Assembly: GCF_014207425.1 (NCBI RefSeq)
Contig: NZ_JACHFF010000001.1
Location: 558,001-622,000, forward strand
Reading direction: 5' to 3'
Length of the DNA stretch: 64,000 bases
Source: Jeotgalicoccus coquinae
Lineage (GTDB): Bacteria; Bacillota; Bacilli; Staphylococcales; Salinicoccaceae
Both the position numbers and the translations under genes were made by a program. The first letter of the stretch is position 1. Every line of letters begins with the position of its first letter. This document shows positions 36,987 to 46,290 of this stretch, one piece after another. The notes below the pieces were generated by a model that saw only the letters and a program-made list of their open reading frames with translations, was not told the origin of the DNA and made no database searches.

Positions 36987-38240
36987 GTGAAACTAACAAC
37001 AATCGGATTAGGATATATCGGGCTGCCAACTTCAATCATGTTCGCAAAACATGGCGTAGATGTAGTTGGTGTCGATATTAAACAGGAAGCAGTAGATATG
37101 CTTAATGGAGGACAAATCCACATCGAAGAGCCTGGTTTACAGGATGCACTGGAAGAAGTGCTTGAAACTGGTAAATTCAGAGCATCAACGACTGCTGAAG
37201 AAGCAGATGCATACATTATTGCTGTACCTACACCAAACAAAAACGATGAGTACAAGTCAGCAGACATCTCTATCGTAATGAGCGGTGTTGAGTCAATCGT
37301 TCCACTACTTAAAAAAGGTGATACGGTAATCGTTGAATCAACAATTGCACCCCGTACTATGGATGACCATGTGGCACCTTACCTTGAAGAGCAAGGGTTT
37401 AAAATTGGAGAAGACATTTACTTAGTACATTGTCCTGAGCGTGTACTGCCGGGTCAGATTATGCACGAACTTGTTTATAACAACCGTATTGTCGGCGGGA
37501 TGACGCCTGCATGTGTTGAAGCGGGTAAGAAAGTATACGGTACTTTTGTACAAGGTGAAATGATTGAGACCAATGCTAAAACAGCAGAAATGTCTAAATT
37601 GATGGAAAACACGTATCGCGATGTTAACATTGCTTTAGCTAACGAACTTGCAATGATTTGCAACCGTCTTGATATTAATGTACATGAAGTGATTGAAATG
37701 GCTAACAAGCATCCGCGTGTTAACCTTCACACACCAGGACCAGGTGTTGGCGGTCACTGTCTGGCAGTAGACCCGTACTTCATTATTGCTGAAGCGCCGG
37801 AAGAATCTCCGTTAATTCAGTTATCGAGATCAATCAACGTATCTATGCCTGAGTATGTGGTTGGTATTACTAAAGATATGATTGCTAAACTAAACGGCAA
37901 CAAAGTAACTGTTTTCGGTTTAACTTATAAAGGTGACGTAGATGATATCCGTGAATCACCGGCTTTTGATATTTATGAATTACTTCGTAAAGAAGAAGGC
38001 CTTGAAGTGAATACTTACGACCCTCACGTTAAGATGGATTTCGTAGAAAAAGATATGAAAACAGCGGTTAAAGATTCTTCATTAGTATTAGTATTAAGCG
38101 ATCACAGTGAGTTCAAGATTTTAACGGACAATGATTTTGATACGATGAAAGACAAAGTGATTTTTGATACGAAGAATGTTGTTCCGAACAATTTTGAAGA
38201 AGTTAAATACTTCAACTACGGTAATATTCAGAAATTCTAG
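36987..38240 (+). CDS. UDP-N-acetyl-D-mannosamine dehydrogenase-type nucleotide-sugar dehydrogenase
   Basis: 417 residues of the UDP-glucose/GDP-mannose dehydrogenase family. NAD site GLGYIG at 7-12, active-site Cys258 in GVGGHCLAVDP, C-terminal FGLTYKGDVDDIRESPA. Sequence style is that of WecC/CapO enzymes that oxidise UDP-ManNAc to UDP-ManNAcA in two steps. This supplies a uronic acid to the glycan made here, and the lyase and carboxylate-activating enzymes encoded further on fit such a sugar. Start is GTG after AAAGGTAGGG. The matching epimerase (wecB/mnaA) is not in the window. Confidence 0.88.
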   Translation: MKLTTIGLGYIGLPTSIMFAKHGVDVVGVDIKQEAVDMLNGGQIHIEEPGLQDALEEVLETGKFRASTTAEEADAYIIAVPTPNKNDEYKSADISIVMSGVESIVPLLKKGDTVIVESTIAPRTMDDHVAPYLEEQGFKIGEDIYLVHCPERVLPGQIMHELVYNNRIVGGMTPACVEAGKKVYGTFVQGEMIETNAKTAEMSKLMENTYRDVNIALANELAMICNRLDINVHEVIEMANKHPRVNLHTPGPGVGGHCLAVDPYFIIAEAPEESPLIQLSRSINVSMPEYVVGITKDMIAKLNGNKVTVFGLTYKGDVDDIRESPAFDIYELLRKEEGLEVNTYDPHVKMDFVEKDMKTAVKDSSLVLVLSDHSEFKILTDNDFDTMKDKVIFDTKNVVPNNFEEVKYFNYGNIQKF

Positions 38241-38257
38241 ATTAAATATAAATATAA

Positions 38258-38304
38258 AAACTGTAGACAAAGTTAATAGCTGACATGTCTGCAGTTTCTT
38301 TTTT
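38258..38304 (+). terminator. Terminator after the dehydrogenase gene
   Basis: AAACTGTAGACA (38258-38269) pairs with TGTCTGCAGTTT (38286-38297) with one G-U pair, then CTTTTTTT. Confidence 0.88.
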
Positions 38305-38309
38305 ATAAT
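38280..38309 (+). promoter_or_regulatory. Promoter of the first SH3/GW-like - CgeB cassette
   Basis: CTGACA (38280-38285), 18-bp spacer, TATAAT (38304-38309), 29 bp before the start of the next gene. It overlaps the terminator of the preceding unit. Confidence 0.6.
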
Positions 38310-38338
38310 TTTAAAATACATAAGACGGGGTTGGAAAT

Positions 38339-39343
38339 ATGGAACATAAGTTGGATAAATATTTAAGGCATATTAAAGAATTTGATATCAGTCATTACGT
38401 ATGGATTTATGAAAAAGGAAACAAACCTTTATTGCAGTCAGTGCAGTCTATGAAAAAGCTCGGAGATCTGAAAGATTATCAGAAACAGATTATGCGTGTT
38501 CTTGCACACAGAAAAGTAGACAAGAAAGACTACTATTATCTTGAATACGAAGGTCACGAACTCGGCTGGGCTGAGTTAAAAACATCTATAATAGTTTATT
38601 CGAAGCCGCGCGAGCATGTAAGACTGAATCTGGAAAAATTTATGGAAGAGCAGAGCAAACAGATTTTCGTTGTAGCTAAAAACAATTTAAGCCTGCTTAA
38701 AGATCAGATGCTCGATTCCAGATTTATTATGATCAAAGACGGAATTGAATATGAAGCACTGTTCAAAAAACACCGACTCCAGGGATGGTTCTCTTCTGAT
38801 ACTTTAGTGCGTTCAGAAAGAGCTAAAATTAACGTAACAGGCTATACAGATGACTTTAAGTTATATGAATTTAATAATTTAACAAGTGAAGTACGTGTTG
38901 ATGAGAAGAAGATTTACCCAATTACTATCGTACATATGTTCAGAGATATTAATCTTGCAAAAGTTAAAACAGGAATGGGTAATTACTGGACGGATATGAG
39001 TCAGCTGGAATATGACAAAGAAAACCTTCCTGACTACGAACCTGCTTATACTTTTGATGAAACAGTCGTTTATGATTTAATTCAGAATGTCTCAGAAGAA
39101 CGTCAAATGACTAAAGCGCTGGTTGAACGTCTGAAAAGCCAGTTCAGAGATACAGATATTGAAATCGAGCCTTCTAACACTGAAGAAGTAAATGACTTAA
39201 TTGTCGATAAGGATATCGAACTGCTGCAGGAAGAATTGGCAGCTGAAAAAGAAAAACGTATGAATGTTGAGAAAAGATATAAGAATCTTAAACAGTCATT
39301 CTTCGGCAAACTGCAAACTAAATACTGGAAAATGAGAAAGTAG
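38339..39343 (+). CDS. Protein with GW/SH3-like repeats and C-terminal coiled coil, copy 1
   Basis: 334 residues, no signal peptide. It contains two or three SH3b/GW-like repeats: YYYLEYEGHELGWAELKTS (about 61-80), KKHRLQGWFSSDTL and GMGNYWTDMSQLEY. In secreted wall proteins such GW modules bind teichoic acids; here the protein seems cytoplasmic. The last 60 residues are a strongly predicted coiled coil (LLQEELAAEKEKRMNVEKR) with a basic end, perhaps membrane-associated. A shorter homologue is encoded at 45406-46275, and both stand directly before a CgeB-type glycosyltransferase, so a scaffold or activator role is inferred. Confidence 0.65.
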   Translation: MEHKLDKYLRHIKEFDISHYVWIYEKGNKPLLQSVQSMKKLGDLKDYQKQIMRVLAHRKVDKKDYYYLEYEGHELGWAELKTSIIVYSKPREHVRLNLEKFMEEQSKQIFVVAKNNLSLLKDQMLDSRFIMIKDGIEYEALFKKHRLQGWFSSDTLVRSERAKINVTGYTDDFKLYEFNNLTSEVRVDEKKIYPITIVHMFRDINLAKVKTGMGNYWTDMSQLEYDKENLPDYEPAYTFDETVVYDLIQNVSEERQMTKALVERLKSQFRDTDIEIEPSNTEEVNDLIVDKDIELLQEELAAEKEKRMNVEKRYKNLKQSFFGKLQTKYWKMRK

Positions 39344-39353
39344 GTGTATTGTA

Positions 39354-41972
39354 TTGACGGCAAATAATAACGAATCAGTATTACCTCATGTAAGTATTTC
39401 TGATAATTATCTGCTGGGTCTTTACCAGCTGGCAAAATTCCATGATGTTGATACATACGGGGATCTTTTTAATAAGGACGTTTCTACATCAACTCAGTAT
39501 CATGATTTGTCATTGGAAGAATACTATAAGTTATTCAATGAACAGGGCAAACCAGGACTCATCAATCAAGTTGAGGAATTGTCTGAGTATGTAACAGAAT
39601 CAAATGGTTCCCGTGTGTTTAAAAAAATAGATTTAAATGTAGGGATTATTTGTGATGAATTTTTATATGAAGCATATAATGATGTAGTGAATCTGCATTA
39701 CATTAACTACGACAAAGACAATATAGAAATTGAATTTGACTTTGTTATTATAGCAACCACTTGGAAAGGTATTGACGGCAGCTGGCAGAATGTCTCTAAA
39801 GACAAGTCGGAAGAACGTCATCACCTGTATGAACTGATTAAAGAACTGCAGGATAGAAATATACCGACATTGTTCTACTCAAAAGAAGACCCTGTTAACT
39901 ATGACCAGTTTGTTGAAATTGCCAAGAAGTGTGATTATGTCTTTACCTCAGCAGAAGAAATAATTCCACGTTACATTGAAGCAGTCGGCCACGACAGAGT
40001 GTATAAATTGGAATTCGGAATCAATCCTCATAAACATAATCCAATTGGGATTAATGCACCTGAATTTAAAGAGTACAAAGATGACGTTATTTTTGCGGGC
40101 AGCTGGATGGTAAAATATCCAATCAGAAACCAGGAATCAGCAATGGCATTTGATGGCGCAGTTAAAGCTGGTAAAAATTTAACGATTATAGACCGTAACT
40201 TAAAACTCGAAAATAAAAGATATCATTTCCCGCCGAAATATATGGAATACTTATCATACCCATTGCCGCATGACTTACTTATGAAGACTCATAAAATATA
40301 CAGAAACGCGATTAACGTCAACTCAGTTAAGTACTCAAACACGATGTTTGCAAACAGAGTGTATGAACTGCAGGCATTTGGAAACATATTGTTATCTAAC
40401 TTCTCAGTTGGAGTGAATAGTAAATTCCCCCACGTATTTATTTATAATTACAAAACTGATGTTCCTCAATTCCTGACACATACATCAGACAGAGCAATAA
40501 GAGAAATTTCATCTGCGGGTATACGTCAGACAATGAATTATGAAACGACGTACCATAGAATTAAATATATGTATGACATACTGGGACACGAGCTTGATGT
40601 TGATAATGCAAAAGTGCTTGTAGTCTTAAAATCAGAAGATAACGATGCGGATCAGATGGTTAAAGCACAGTCATATAAAGATATTGACTTCATTAATAAA
40701 GATGAATTAAACGATATTGGATTATCACCGTATCGTTTCGTGACATATTTCGACAATGAAAAGTATTACTATGAAGAAAATTATATAGAAGAACTGGTCA
40801 GTGGATTTAAATATGCTGACGTAGATTTTGTTACAAAAGATAACTCGAAAGAGAAATACAACTTTACAAATAATTTTTCAGATATAGCATTAACAATGTT
40901 TGACCTGAGCATTTTACCGGATGCAAATATTGAAACCGTTAAAAATAAAGTTTTATCAGGATTGAATATCGATGATACTGAAGTTGTTCTTCACACAGAA
41001 CTGCCGGTGATGAGCAGCAGAAAGCATAAGCTGAGTGTTGTTGTACCGATTCACAATAATGGAAGATATCTTGAAAACAAATGCCTGCGCAGTTTAAAAC
41101 GCCAGTCTGTATATGATGACATGGAAATTATCTTTGTGAATGACGGTTCAACAGATGAAGAAACGATCAATATAGTGAACCGTTTGATCAGACGTAATCC
41201 GGATATCCTCTACTACGAGTTCGAAAAAGCATCAGGCAGCGCTTCAACACCGCGTAATAAAGGTGTAGAGCTTGCTTCAACAGAGCTGGTTACATTCCTT
41301 GATCCGGACAACGAAGCGACAGGAGACGGCTTTAGCAGGCTTTTAGAAGAGATTGAAGCGGATGATACTCTTGATATGGTTGTCGGTAATATGGTTAAAG
41401 AAGACCAGAATGAAAAGAGTATTTTTAATTATTATAAGACTGTTCAGCATTATAACTATAAGAACAATCTGATTGATGATACGAAAGGTTTCCTTAAACG
41501 TTCGTTCTTAAAAGCTCAGAGTATCCAGGCTATGATTGTGCGTAAGAGTATTATTGATGACAATAATATTAAAATGGTCGAAGGCGCAATTGGACAGGAT
41601 ACGATTTACTATCAGGAACTGCTGCTTCATTCAAATAAGGTAAAGGCAATTGATGAAGTCATTCACATGTATTATGGTGCGGTTGCTGATTCTGTAACGA
41701 ATACAGTAGGATTGTCATTCTTTGAGAAGTACTTGAAATTAGAAAAATACCGTATTAACTTCCTGACTGAAAATGACTTAATTAACGAGTATTTAGAAGA
41801 TCGTTTTGAGTATTATCTCATGAACTGGTATCTGCCGAGACTGGAAAGAGTAGAAGAAGCAAATCAGCCTGAAGCCGCAAAAAAGCTGCATGAAATATTT
41901 AGTCTTTACAAAGATTATATCGGCGATGAATATGCACTTGTGGAAGAGAAAATTTTAGAATATCAAAAATAA
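39354..41972 (+). CDS. Two-domain glycosyltransferase: CgeB-like plus GT2
   Basis: 872 residues. An N-terminal GT-B type CgeB-like region (about 80-420) contains TTWKGIDGSW, SKEDPVNYDQF, KKCDYVFTSAEE, IFAGSW and NTMFANRVYELQAFGN. A C-terminal GT-A family 2 domain (from about 557) has KLSVVVPIHNNGRYLENKC, FVNDGSTDEE and FLDPDNEA. Such double enzymes often make alternating linkages. The TTG start has AGGTG seven nt before; 10 nt separate it from the SH3/GW-like gene. It shares the CgeB block with the protein encoded at 46291-48921. Confidence 0.82.
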   Translation: MTANNNESVLPHVSISDNYLLGLYQLAKFHDVDTYGDLFNKDVSTSTQYHDLSLEEYYKLFNEQGKPGLINQVEELSEYVTESNGSRVFKKIDLNVGIICDEFLYEAYNDVVNLHYINYDKDNIEIEFDFVIIATTWKGIDGSWQNVSKDKSEERHHLYELIKELQDRNIPTLFYSKEDPVNYDQFVEIAKKCDYVFTSAEEIIPRYIEAVGHDRVYKLEFGINPHKHNPIGINAPEFKEYKDDVIFAGSWMVKYPIRNQESAMAFDGAVKAGKNLTIIDRNLKLENKRYHFPPKYMEYLSYPLPHDLLMKTHKIYRNAINVNSVKYSNTMFANRVYELQAFGNILLSNFSVGVNSKFPHVFIYNYKTDVPQFLTHTSDRAIREISSAGIRQTMNYETTYHRIKYMYDILGHELDVDNAKVLVVLKSEDNDADQMVKAQSYKDIDFINKDELNDIGLSPYRFVTYFDNEKYYYEENYIEELVSGFKYADVDFVTKDNSKEKYNFTNNFSDIALTMFDLSILPDANIETVKNKVLSGLNIDDTEVVLHTELPVMSSRKHKLSVVVPIHNNGRYLENKCLRSLKRQSVYDDMEIIFVNDGSTDEETINIVNRLIRRNPDILYYEFEKASGSASTPRNKGVELASTELVTFLDPDNEATGDGFSRLLEEIEADDTLDMVVGNMVKEDQNEKSIFNYYKTVQHYNYKNNLIDDTKGFLKRSFLKAQSIQAMIVRKSIIDDNNIKMVEGAIGQDTIYYQELLLHSNKVKAIDEVIHMYYGAVADSVTNTVGLSFFEKYLKLEKYRINFLTENDLINEYLEDRFEYYLMNWYLPRLERVEEANQPEAAKKLHEIFSLYKDYIGDEYALVEEKILEYQK

Positions 41973-42025
41973 TGTTGCTCAGATAATCACTTCTAGGAGA
42001 AACATCGTTTTGTGGGGGGAACAGC

Positions 42026-43849
42026 GTGTTAGTAAATAATATCGAAATATCGTATTCATACGTATTGCTGCATCAATCCTTGCAGTCTGACAATATCACA
42101 CAGAGTTCTAAAGTAAGTATTGGGGAATATAATTTACATTACAGTAATGATATGGACGTTACAGTATATGAAGAGAATAACAGCCAGCTGATTGCACTGG
42201 GTTATATGCTTGATATTCGCGATGGTGACTTAACAGATATAGAAATCCTTCGAAACCTGTCAGTATCAAATGATATTGACAGGGAACTGGATTATATTAA
42301 TGGACGGTATGTGCTTATCGTTAATAAGGAAGCTGAGGCGGAAGTCTATACAGATGCGAGCGCATTGCTGCCGATTAACTATGCAGAGAATCAGAAAGTA
42401 ATCTCGTCACATGATATTCTGATTGAAGAAGTGCTGAAACAAAATAATATCGAAGTTAAACCGTTGAGAGAGGAACTGAAAGGTTCATTTGATTTTACAA
42501 GATATGAAAGTATTTTTAAGTTCAATCCCAGCTTAAAACTTGATTTAAGCACATGGGAATTTAAAAGATACTATCCGGATAAAGACATTGTTCATAAAAG
42601 CATCGACTTTGTTGTTAAAGAACTGGAAGTATATTTTAATGAAATGATTAAATGGCTAAAGCATTCGCAGAAAGAAATTATACTCACTTTAACAGGGGGC
42701 TATGATTCCCGTGTATCGATGGCGTTGACGAATTCTTTCAGTGAAAAGGTGGAGTATATTACATATCTGCACCCTAATCTTGCACGTTTAAGTGAACGTG
42801 CGCAGGAAATATACGATATTGATATGTTTATAACTAAAGCTATCGGGACAAACTTAAATGTGAATCATACGATGGTGGACCTGGCGGATTATAATTTACA
42901 GGGGAATGAAAGGAAAAATGCCCTGCAGACTTTGCAGACTGCACATTCATTCTCTTTAATAGACTATTTCCGCAATGAAAGAAAATTTAATAAAGCTCTT
43001 CATATTAAGTCCACAGTATATGGGATGGGGAAATCGGACTTTCCTTTAAAGAAAAATCATAATCCCGCTACTTATGAAGAGATGAACGATTTCATACACG
43101 GTGTTTCAAAAGAAGCGGTTAAACTTCCGAATTATAATGATATCGTTAAAGAATACTATAAACGTAATTTTCATAGTGAAGGTGTAGGAAAAGGCAGGCA
43201 TTATTTTGAAATTTTCCATCTGGAGAGTCGTATGGGGAATTGGCACAGTAATGTCACGCAGGAGACAGATTCTGAATTGCTCGACTTTATATTTGTAAAT
43301 ACACGCAGAATTATCGATCTCCTGCAGTCGCCCTCGATTCAGGAACGTAAGGATAAAGTGCTGTATAAAACTTTGATAAATAAATATTGGCCGGCACTTT
43401 TGTTCATAGGTGTAAATGAGAAAACAATTAATGTAGATTATCAAAAACTCGGATTAAATAATGAGTATATTAATGGTCTGAAGATATATGAATTAAACAA
43501 CCTTACTTTAACAAAAAATGAAGATAGCAGTTTTATAATTAAGCCTGAATCTGAATTTGTAGGACCGCAGAATCATTATGTGTTTAAAGCGAAAAACAAT
43601 ACGCATGAATCAAAAAATTTGCATCTAAAGAGTCTTTTTAATAAAGAAAGCGGCAGAAAGTATATTAATGTTAAAATAATGAAGCTTGATAATAAAACAT
43701 ATAAGAGTATTGATATCGTCGATTTATTTGAAGGCTATGATGTCACACTTGAACCTTTCCAGGAGTTTATGATTAGAATAGATTATAGTAATGTATTCGA
43801 TAAAGAATCATGGCAGCAGGCAGGACGTATTCAAATAAGTAATGTATAA
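42026..43849 (+). CDS. Asparagine-synthetase-like ATP-pyrophosphatase, member 1
   Basis: 607 residues. An N-terminal Ntn-like region (IALGYMLDIRDGD, DRELDYINGRYVLIV, YTDASALLPINY) lacks a Cys or Ser nucleophile at position 2 (it begins MLVNN). The synthetase part has the PP-loop TGGYDSR (223-229). The C-terminal 90 residues form an extra beta-type domain ending ESWQQAGRIQISN. Class II glutaminase activity is therefore unlikely; the PP-loop should still adenylate a carboxylate, which could be a uronic acid. Start GTG after GGGGGGA (42014-42020). The following gene encodes a shortened relative without PP-loop. Confidence 0.8.
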   Translation: MLVNNIEISYSYVLLHQSLQSDNITQSSKVSIGEYNLHYSNDMDVTVYEENNSQLIALGYMLDIRDGDLTDIEILRNLSVSNDIDRELDYINGRYVLIVNKEAEAEVYTDASALLPINYAENQKVISSHDILIEEVLKQNNIEVKPLREELKGSFDFTRYESIFKFNPSLKLDLSTWEFKRYYPDKDIVHKSIDFVVKELEVYFNEMIKWLKHSQKEIILTLTGGYDSRVSMALTNSFSEKVEYITYLHPNLARLSERAQEIYDIDMFITKAIGTNLNVNHTMVDLADYNLQGNERKNALQTLQTAHSFSLIDYFRNERKFNKALHIKSTVYGMGKSDFPLKKNHNPATYEEMNDFIHGVSKEAVKLPNYNDIVKEYYKRNFHSEGVGKGRHYFEIFHLESRMGNWHSNVTQETDSELLDFIFVNTRRIIDLLQSPSIQERKDKVLYKTLINKYWPALLFIGVNEKTINVDYQKLGLNNEYINGLKIYELNNLTLTKNEDSSFIIKPESEFVGPQNHYVFKAKNNTHESKNLHLKSLFNKESGRKYINVKIMKLDNKTYKSIDIVDLFEGYDVTLEPFQEFMIRIDYSNVFDKESWQQAGRIQISNV

Positions 43850-43864
43850 AATCGGAGGTTAATC

Positions 43865-45346
43865 ATGTTAAACAGTTTTCAAATATCACATGAAGTGAAT
43901 AATCAATACAGTTGTAACTATAAATTAAAGGATGACTTGGTTATAAGCTATGACCATGAAGATATTTTTAACAGGGTTATAAAAAATAACAGTACAATCA
44001 TAAGCTACGGTTACTGTTTCGATGTCAGAAATCCAAATCAAAACATGAAAGAAACATTAAGTAATCTTTTAAATAATCCCTCTGAGATTCTGGAGGACAT
44101 TAAATATTTAAATGGGCATTTCGTATTGATGTTTAAAACAGACAACAGCTGGAAACTGATTACAGATGCTGCAGGAATGACACCGGTCTATTTTGATGCA
44201 GCTGAAAAAATTGTGACAGTGCACAATACAGATACACTGCCGACATTAAACGGTTTATCTATTCTGGATTTGGAGGACTTTACATTATCGAGAATCAGTA
44301 TAACAGACAGCAGACTGACGGATGAACGTATTGAGAGAACTGTCCTGGATCTCGTAAGCAACCAGTATAAATATTTTCTCGGTAAAGATTTAACTTTGAA
44401 CTTCAGAAGAAATAAAATGAATAAAGCAATCATTTCTATACTGGGCCCGGCCCTTATGGATCAGACACTGAATCTCAGAGAGAATGATGAACTGACTGTT
44501 AAAATAGGGAACTGGATGGCACGCGAGTATAAAATGAATATCCTGGAAGAAGATGCAGAACCTTCATCAACTTATCTTGCCAATACTCATCTGATGAATT
44601 ACAGCTCTTATATGAAGAAAGATATAGAATTGGCAGATGAAGAATTGGATAATTTTAATAGTTTATACAATTTGAACGATGAAAATTTAGAAGCACGCTC
44701 TAGTATAGAATATAATCTGCTGCATAAACTGAATTACAGAAATGAGCAGAAACCGATGTTGATTTATGATCCGTTCAATGTTCTGGCAATACAGGAAATC
44801 ATATACAGCTTTAAAGATGCCGCAGCATTTGATCCGCTGACAAGAATTAATAAAATAATGCATCCGGCAATTGATTTTTATGACTTCTCCGAGGGCATGA
44901 CATTGCTGCAGAAATATACAAAAATGAAGAAACAGAATCAAAAGATGTCAGAAGAGCTGAAGAAAGTAGTAGTGAATCAGGAATTCCTGCGGGAAGCTGA
45001 AACACAGGGGATTAGTGTATCTGAGAATCTGGACGGTAAAATTCTGGATAAAGGGATTACTGTTCATCCGGCATCCCAACTGATTAGTAAAGATGATATT
45101 TATGAAATGACATATGTGAAAAACGGTCCGGGCATGATTCTTGTTGAAAGTTACTTTAATAACCCTAAAAATGCTCACAGAATAAAAGTGGAACTAAATA
45201 ATGAGTTATTTAATATCGATGAATTTCTGGAAGGAAAGTTTATACAATCAGGTTCAGAGATAAATATAAAGATGTACTATGAAAGAAATTATGATGCGGC
45301 ATCATGGCAAAAAGCCGGGAAGATTACTGTTAAAGAAATAGATTAA
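43865..45346 (+). CDS. Asparagine-synthetase-like protein without PP-loop, member 2
   Basis: 493 residues, related to member 1 over the whole length: N-terminal Ntn-like part (SYGYCFDVRNPN, IKYLNGHFVLMF, TDAAGMTPVYF) and a C-terminal domain ending AASWQKAGKITVKE. The centre is changed: where SGGxDS is expected it reads NKAIISILGPALMD, so ATP-pyrophosphatase activity is not expected. It lies 15 nt after member 1 with CGGAGG before the ATG. A regulatory or structural partner of member 1 is inferred. Closed by a perfect terminator. Confidence 0.7.
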   Translation: MLNSFQISHEVNNQYSCNYKLKDDLVISYDHEDIFNRVIKNNSTIISYGYCFDVRNPNQNMKETLSNLLNNPSEILEDIKYLNGHFVLMFKTDNSWKLITDAAGMTPVYFDAAEKIVTVHNTDTLPTLNGLSILDLEDFTLSRISITDSRLTDERIERTVLDLVSNQYKYFLGKDLTLNFRRNKMNKAIISILGPALMDQTLNLRENDELTVKIGNWMAREYKMNILEEDAEPSSTYLANTHLMNYSSYMKKDIELADEELDNFNSLYNLNDENLEARSSIEYNLLHKLNYRNEQKPMLIYDPFNVLAIQEIIYSFKDAAAFDPLTRINKIMHPAIDFYDFSEGMTLLQKYTKMKKQNQKMSEELKKVVVNQEFLREAETQGISVSENLDGKILDKGITVHPASQLISKDDIYEMTYVKNGPGMILVESYFNNPKNAHRIKVELNNELFNIDEFLEGKFIQSGSEINIKMYYERNYDAASWQKAGKITVKEID

Positions 45347-45348
45347 TT

Positions 45349-45380
45349 AAAAAGTGAAGAATTAGATTCTTCACTTTTTT
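45349..45380 (+). terminator. Terminator after member 2
   Basis: AAAAAGTGAAGAAT and ATTCTTCACTTTTT form a 14-bp perfect stem with a TAG loop. Confidence 0.93.
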
Positions 45381-45405
45381 AATAAATATCGTAAGGAGTA
45401 TGTTT

Positions 45406-46275
45406 ATGTCATTATCTTATATGGACTGGATAGAGAAGTACAATTTAAATTTTCAATTACATATCAAAGAAACAGAAGGAAGTCATATATATAGTCAGAT
45501 TGATTTAAAAGAAATTACTGAAGACTTATTAACATTTAACAACACAGTAGTGGATGTCATTTCTACTGCTAAAATAAATGAGAAGTATTATTTTAAATTT
45601 AAGTATAAAGATAATCTAATCGGATGGTGTAGTCCAAAAGAGAGTACAATAGCATATATAAATAATCGAAAACAGGAAATTAAGATTGTTACTGCAGAAA
45701 ATATAGACAATGAGCTTAATGAAATACTCGAAATAGATACACAGAAATTAAAAGATAACTGGTTTAAAATCTTTATCAGTGATTTCTACGCTATTCATAA
45801 TAATGAAATTTATTGTTCAATCATATTGAAAGATGAATTACTGGGATTTATCAATTTGAAGGATATTTCATTTTTTATAAACTATAAAAAAGAATTCGAA
45901 TTTATAGCAGATGAAGTGAACTTATACAAAGATAGTAAGCTTGAGAAAAAAATTATTGAAAACTTTGAACATGACAGCAAACTATATAGTTCTTTAGGCG
46001 GATTTGAAAAGTTTAATGGTGTGAGAGTAATTATTAATGGAAAAAGATATTGGACTGATATTAACAGCACAAACATAATTGTAGAGAAATCAGTCATTGA
46101 AACATTGGACGAAGTGATTATCGATGCTTTATTTTATCAGCTGCAGGAGAAAGTTAAGACACAGAATGAATTCTATAGTAATCAAATTATCAAACTTAAA
46201 AGTAACATTAAAGAATTACATGAACAGGAAAAGAAAACTAAGCAAAATATTAAAAAGTTAAAAGAAATTCTGTAA
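45406..46275 (+). CDS. Protein with GW/SH3-like repeats and C-terminal coiled coil, copy 2
   Basis: 289 residues, homologous in layout to the product of 38339-39343. It has KYYFKFKYKDNLIGWCSPKES, a second repeat ILKDELLGFINLKDIS, a third with GKRYWTDINS, and a Lys/Glu coiled coil at the end (KSNIKELHEQEKKTKQNIK). No signal peptide. AAGGAG (45393-45398) fits the ATG at 45406 better than that at 45400. It is much more AT-rich than copy 1. A CgeB-type glycosyltransferase gene follows 15 nt later, as after copy 1. Confidence 0.62.
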   Translation: MSLSYMDWIEKYNLNFQLHIKETEGSHIYSQIDLKEITEDLLTFNNTVVDVISTAKINEKYYFKFKYKDNLIGWCSPKESTIAYINNRKQEIKIVTAENIDNELNEILEIDTQKLKDNWFKIFISDFYAIHNNEIYCSIILKDELLGFINLKDISFFINYKKEFEFIADEVNLYKDSKLEKKIIENFEHDSKLYSSLGGFEKFNGVRVIINGKRYWTDINSTNIIVEKSVIETLDEVIIDALFYQLQEKVKTQNEFYSNQIIKLKSNIKELHEQEKKTKQNIKKLKEIL

Positions 46276-46290
46276 TAAGAGGGTGAATTT

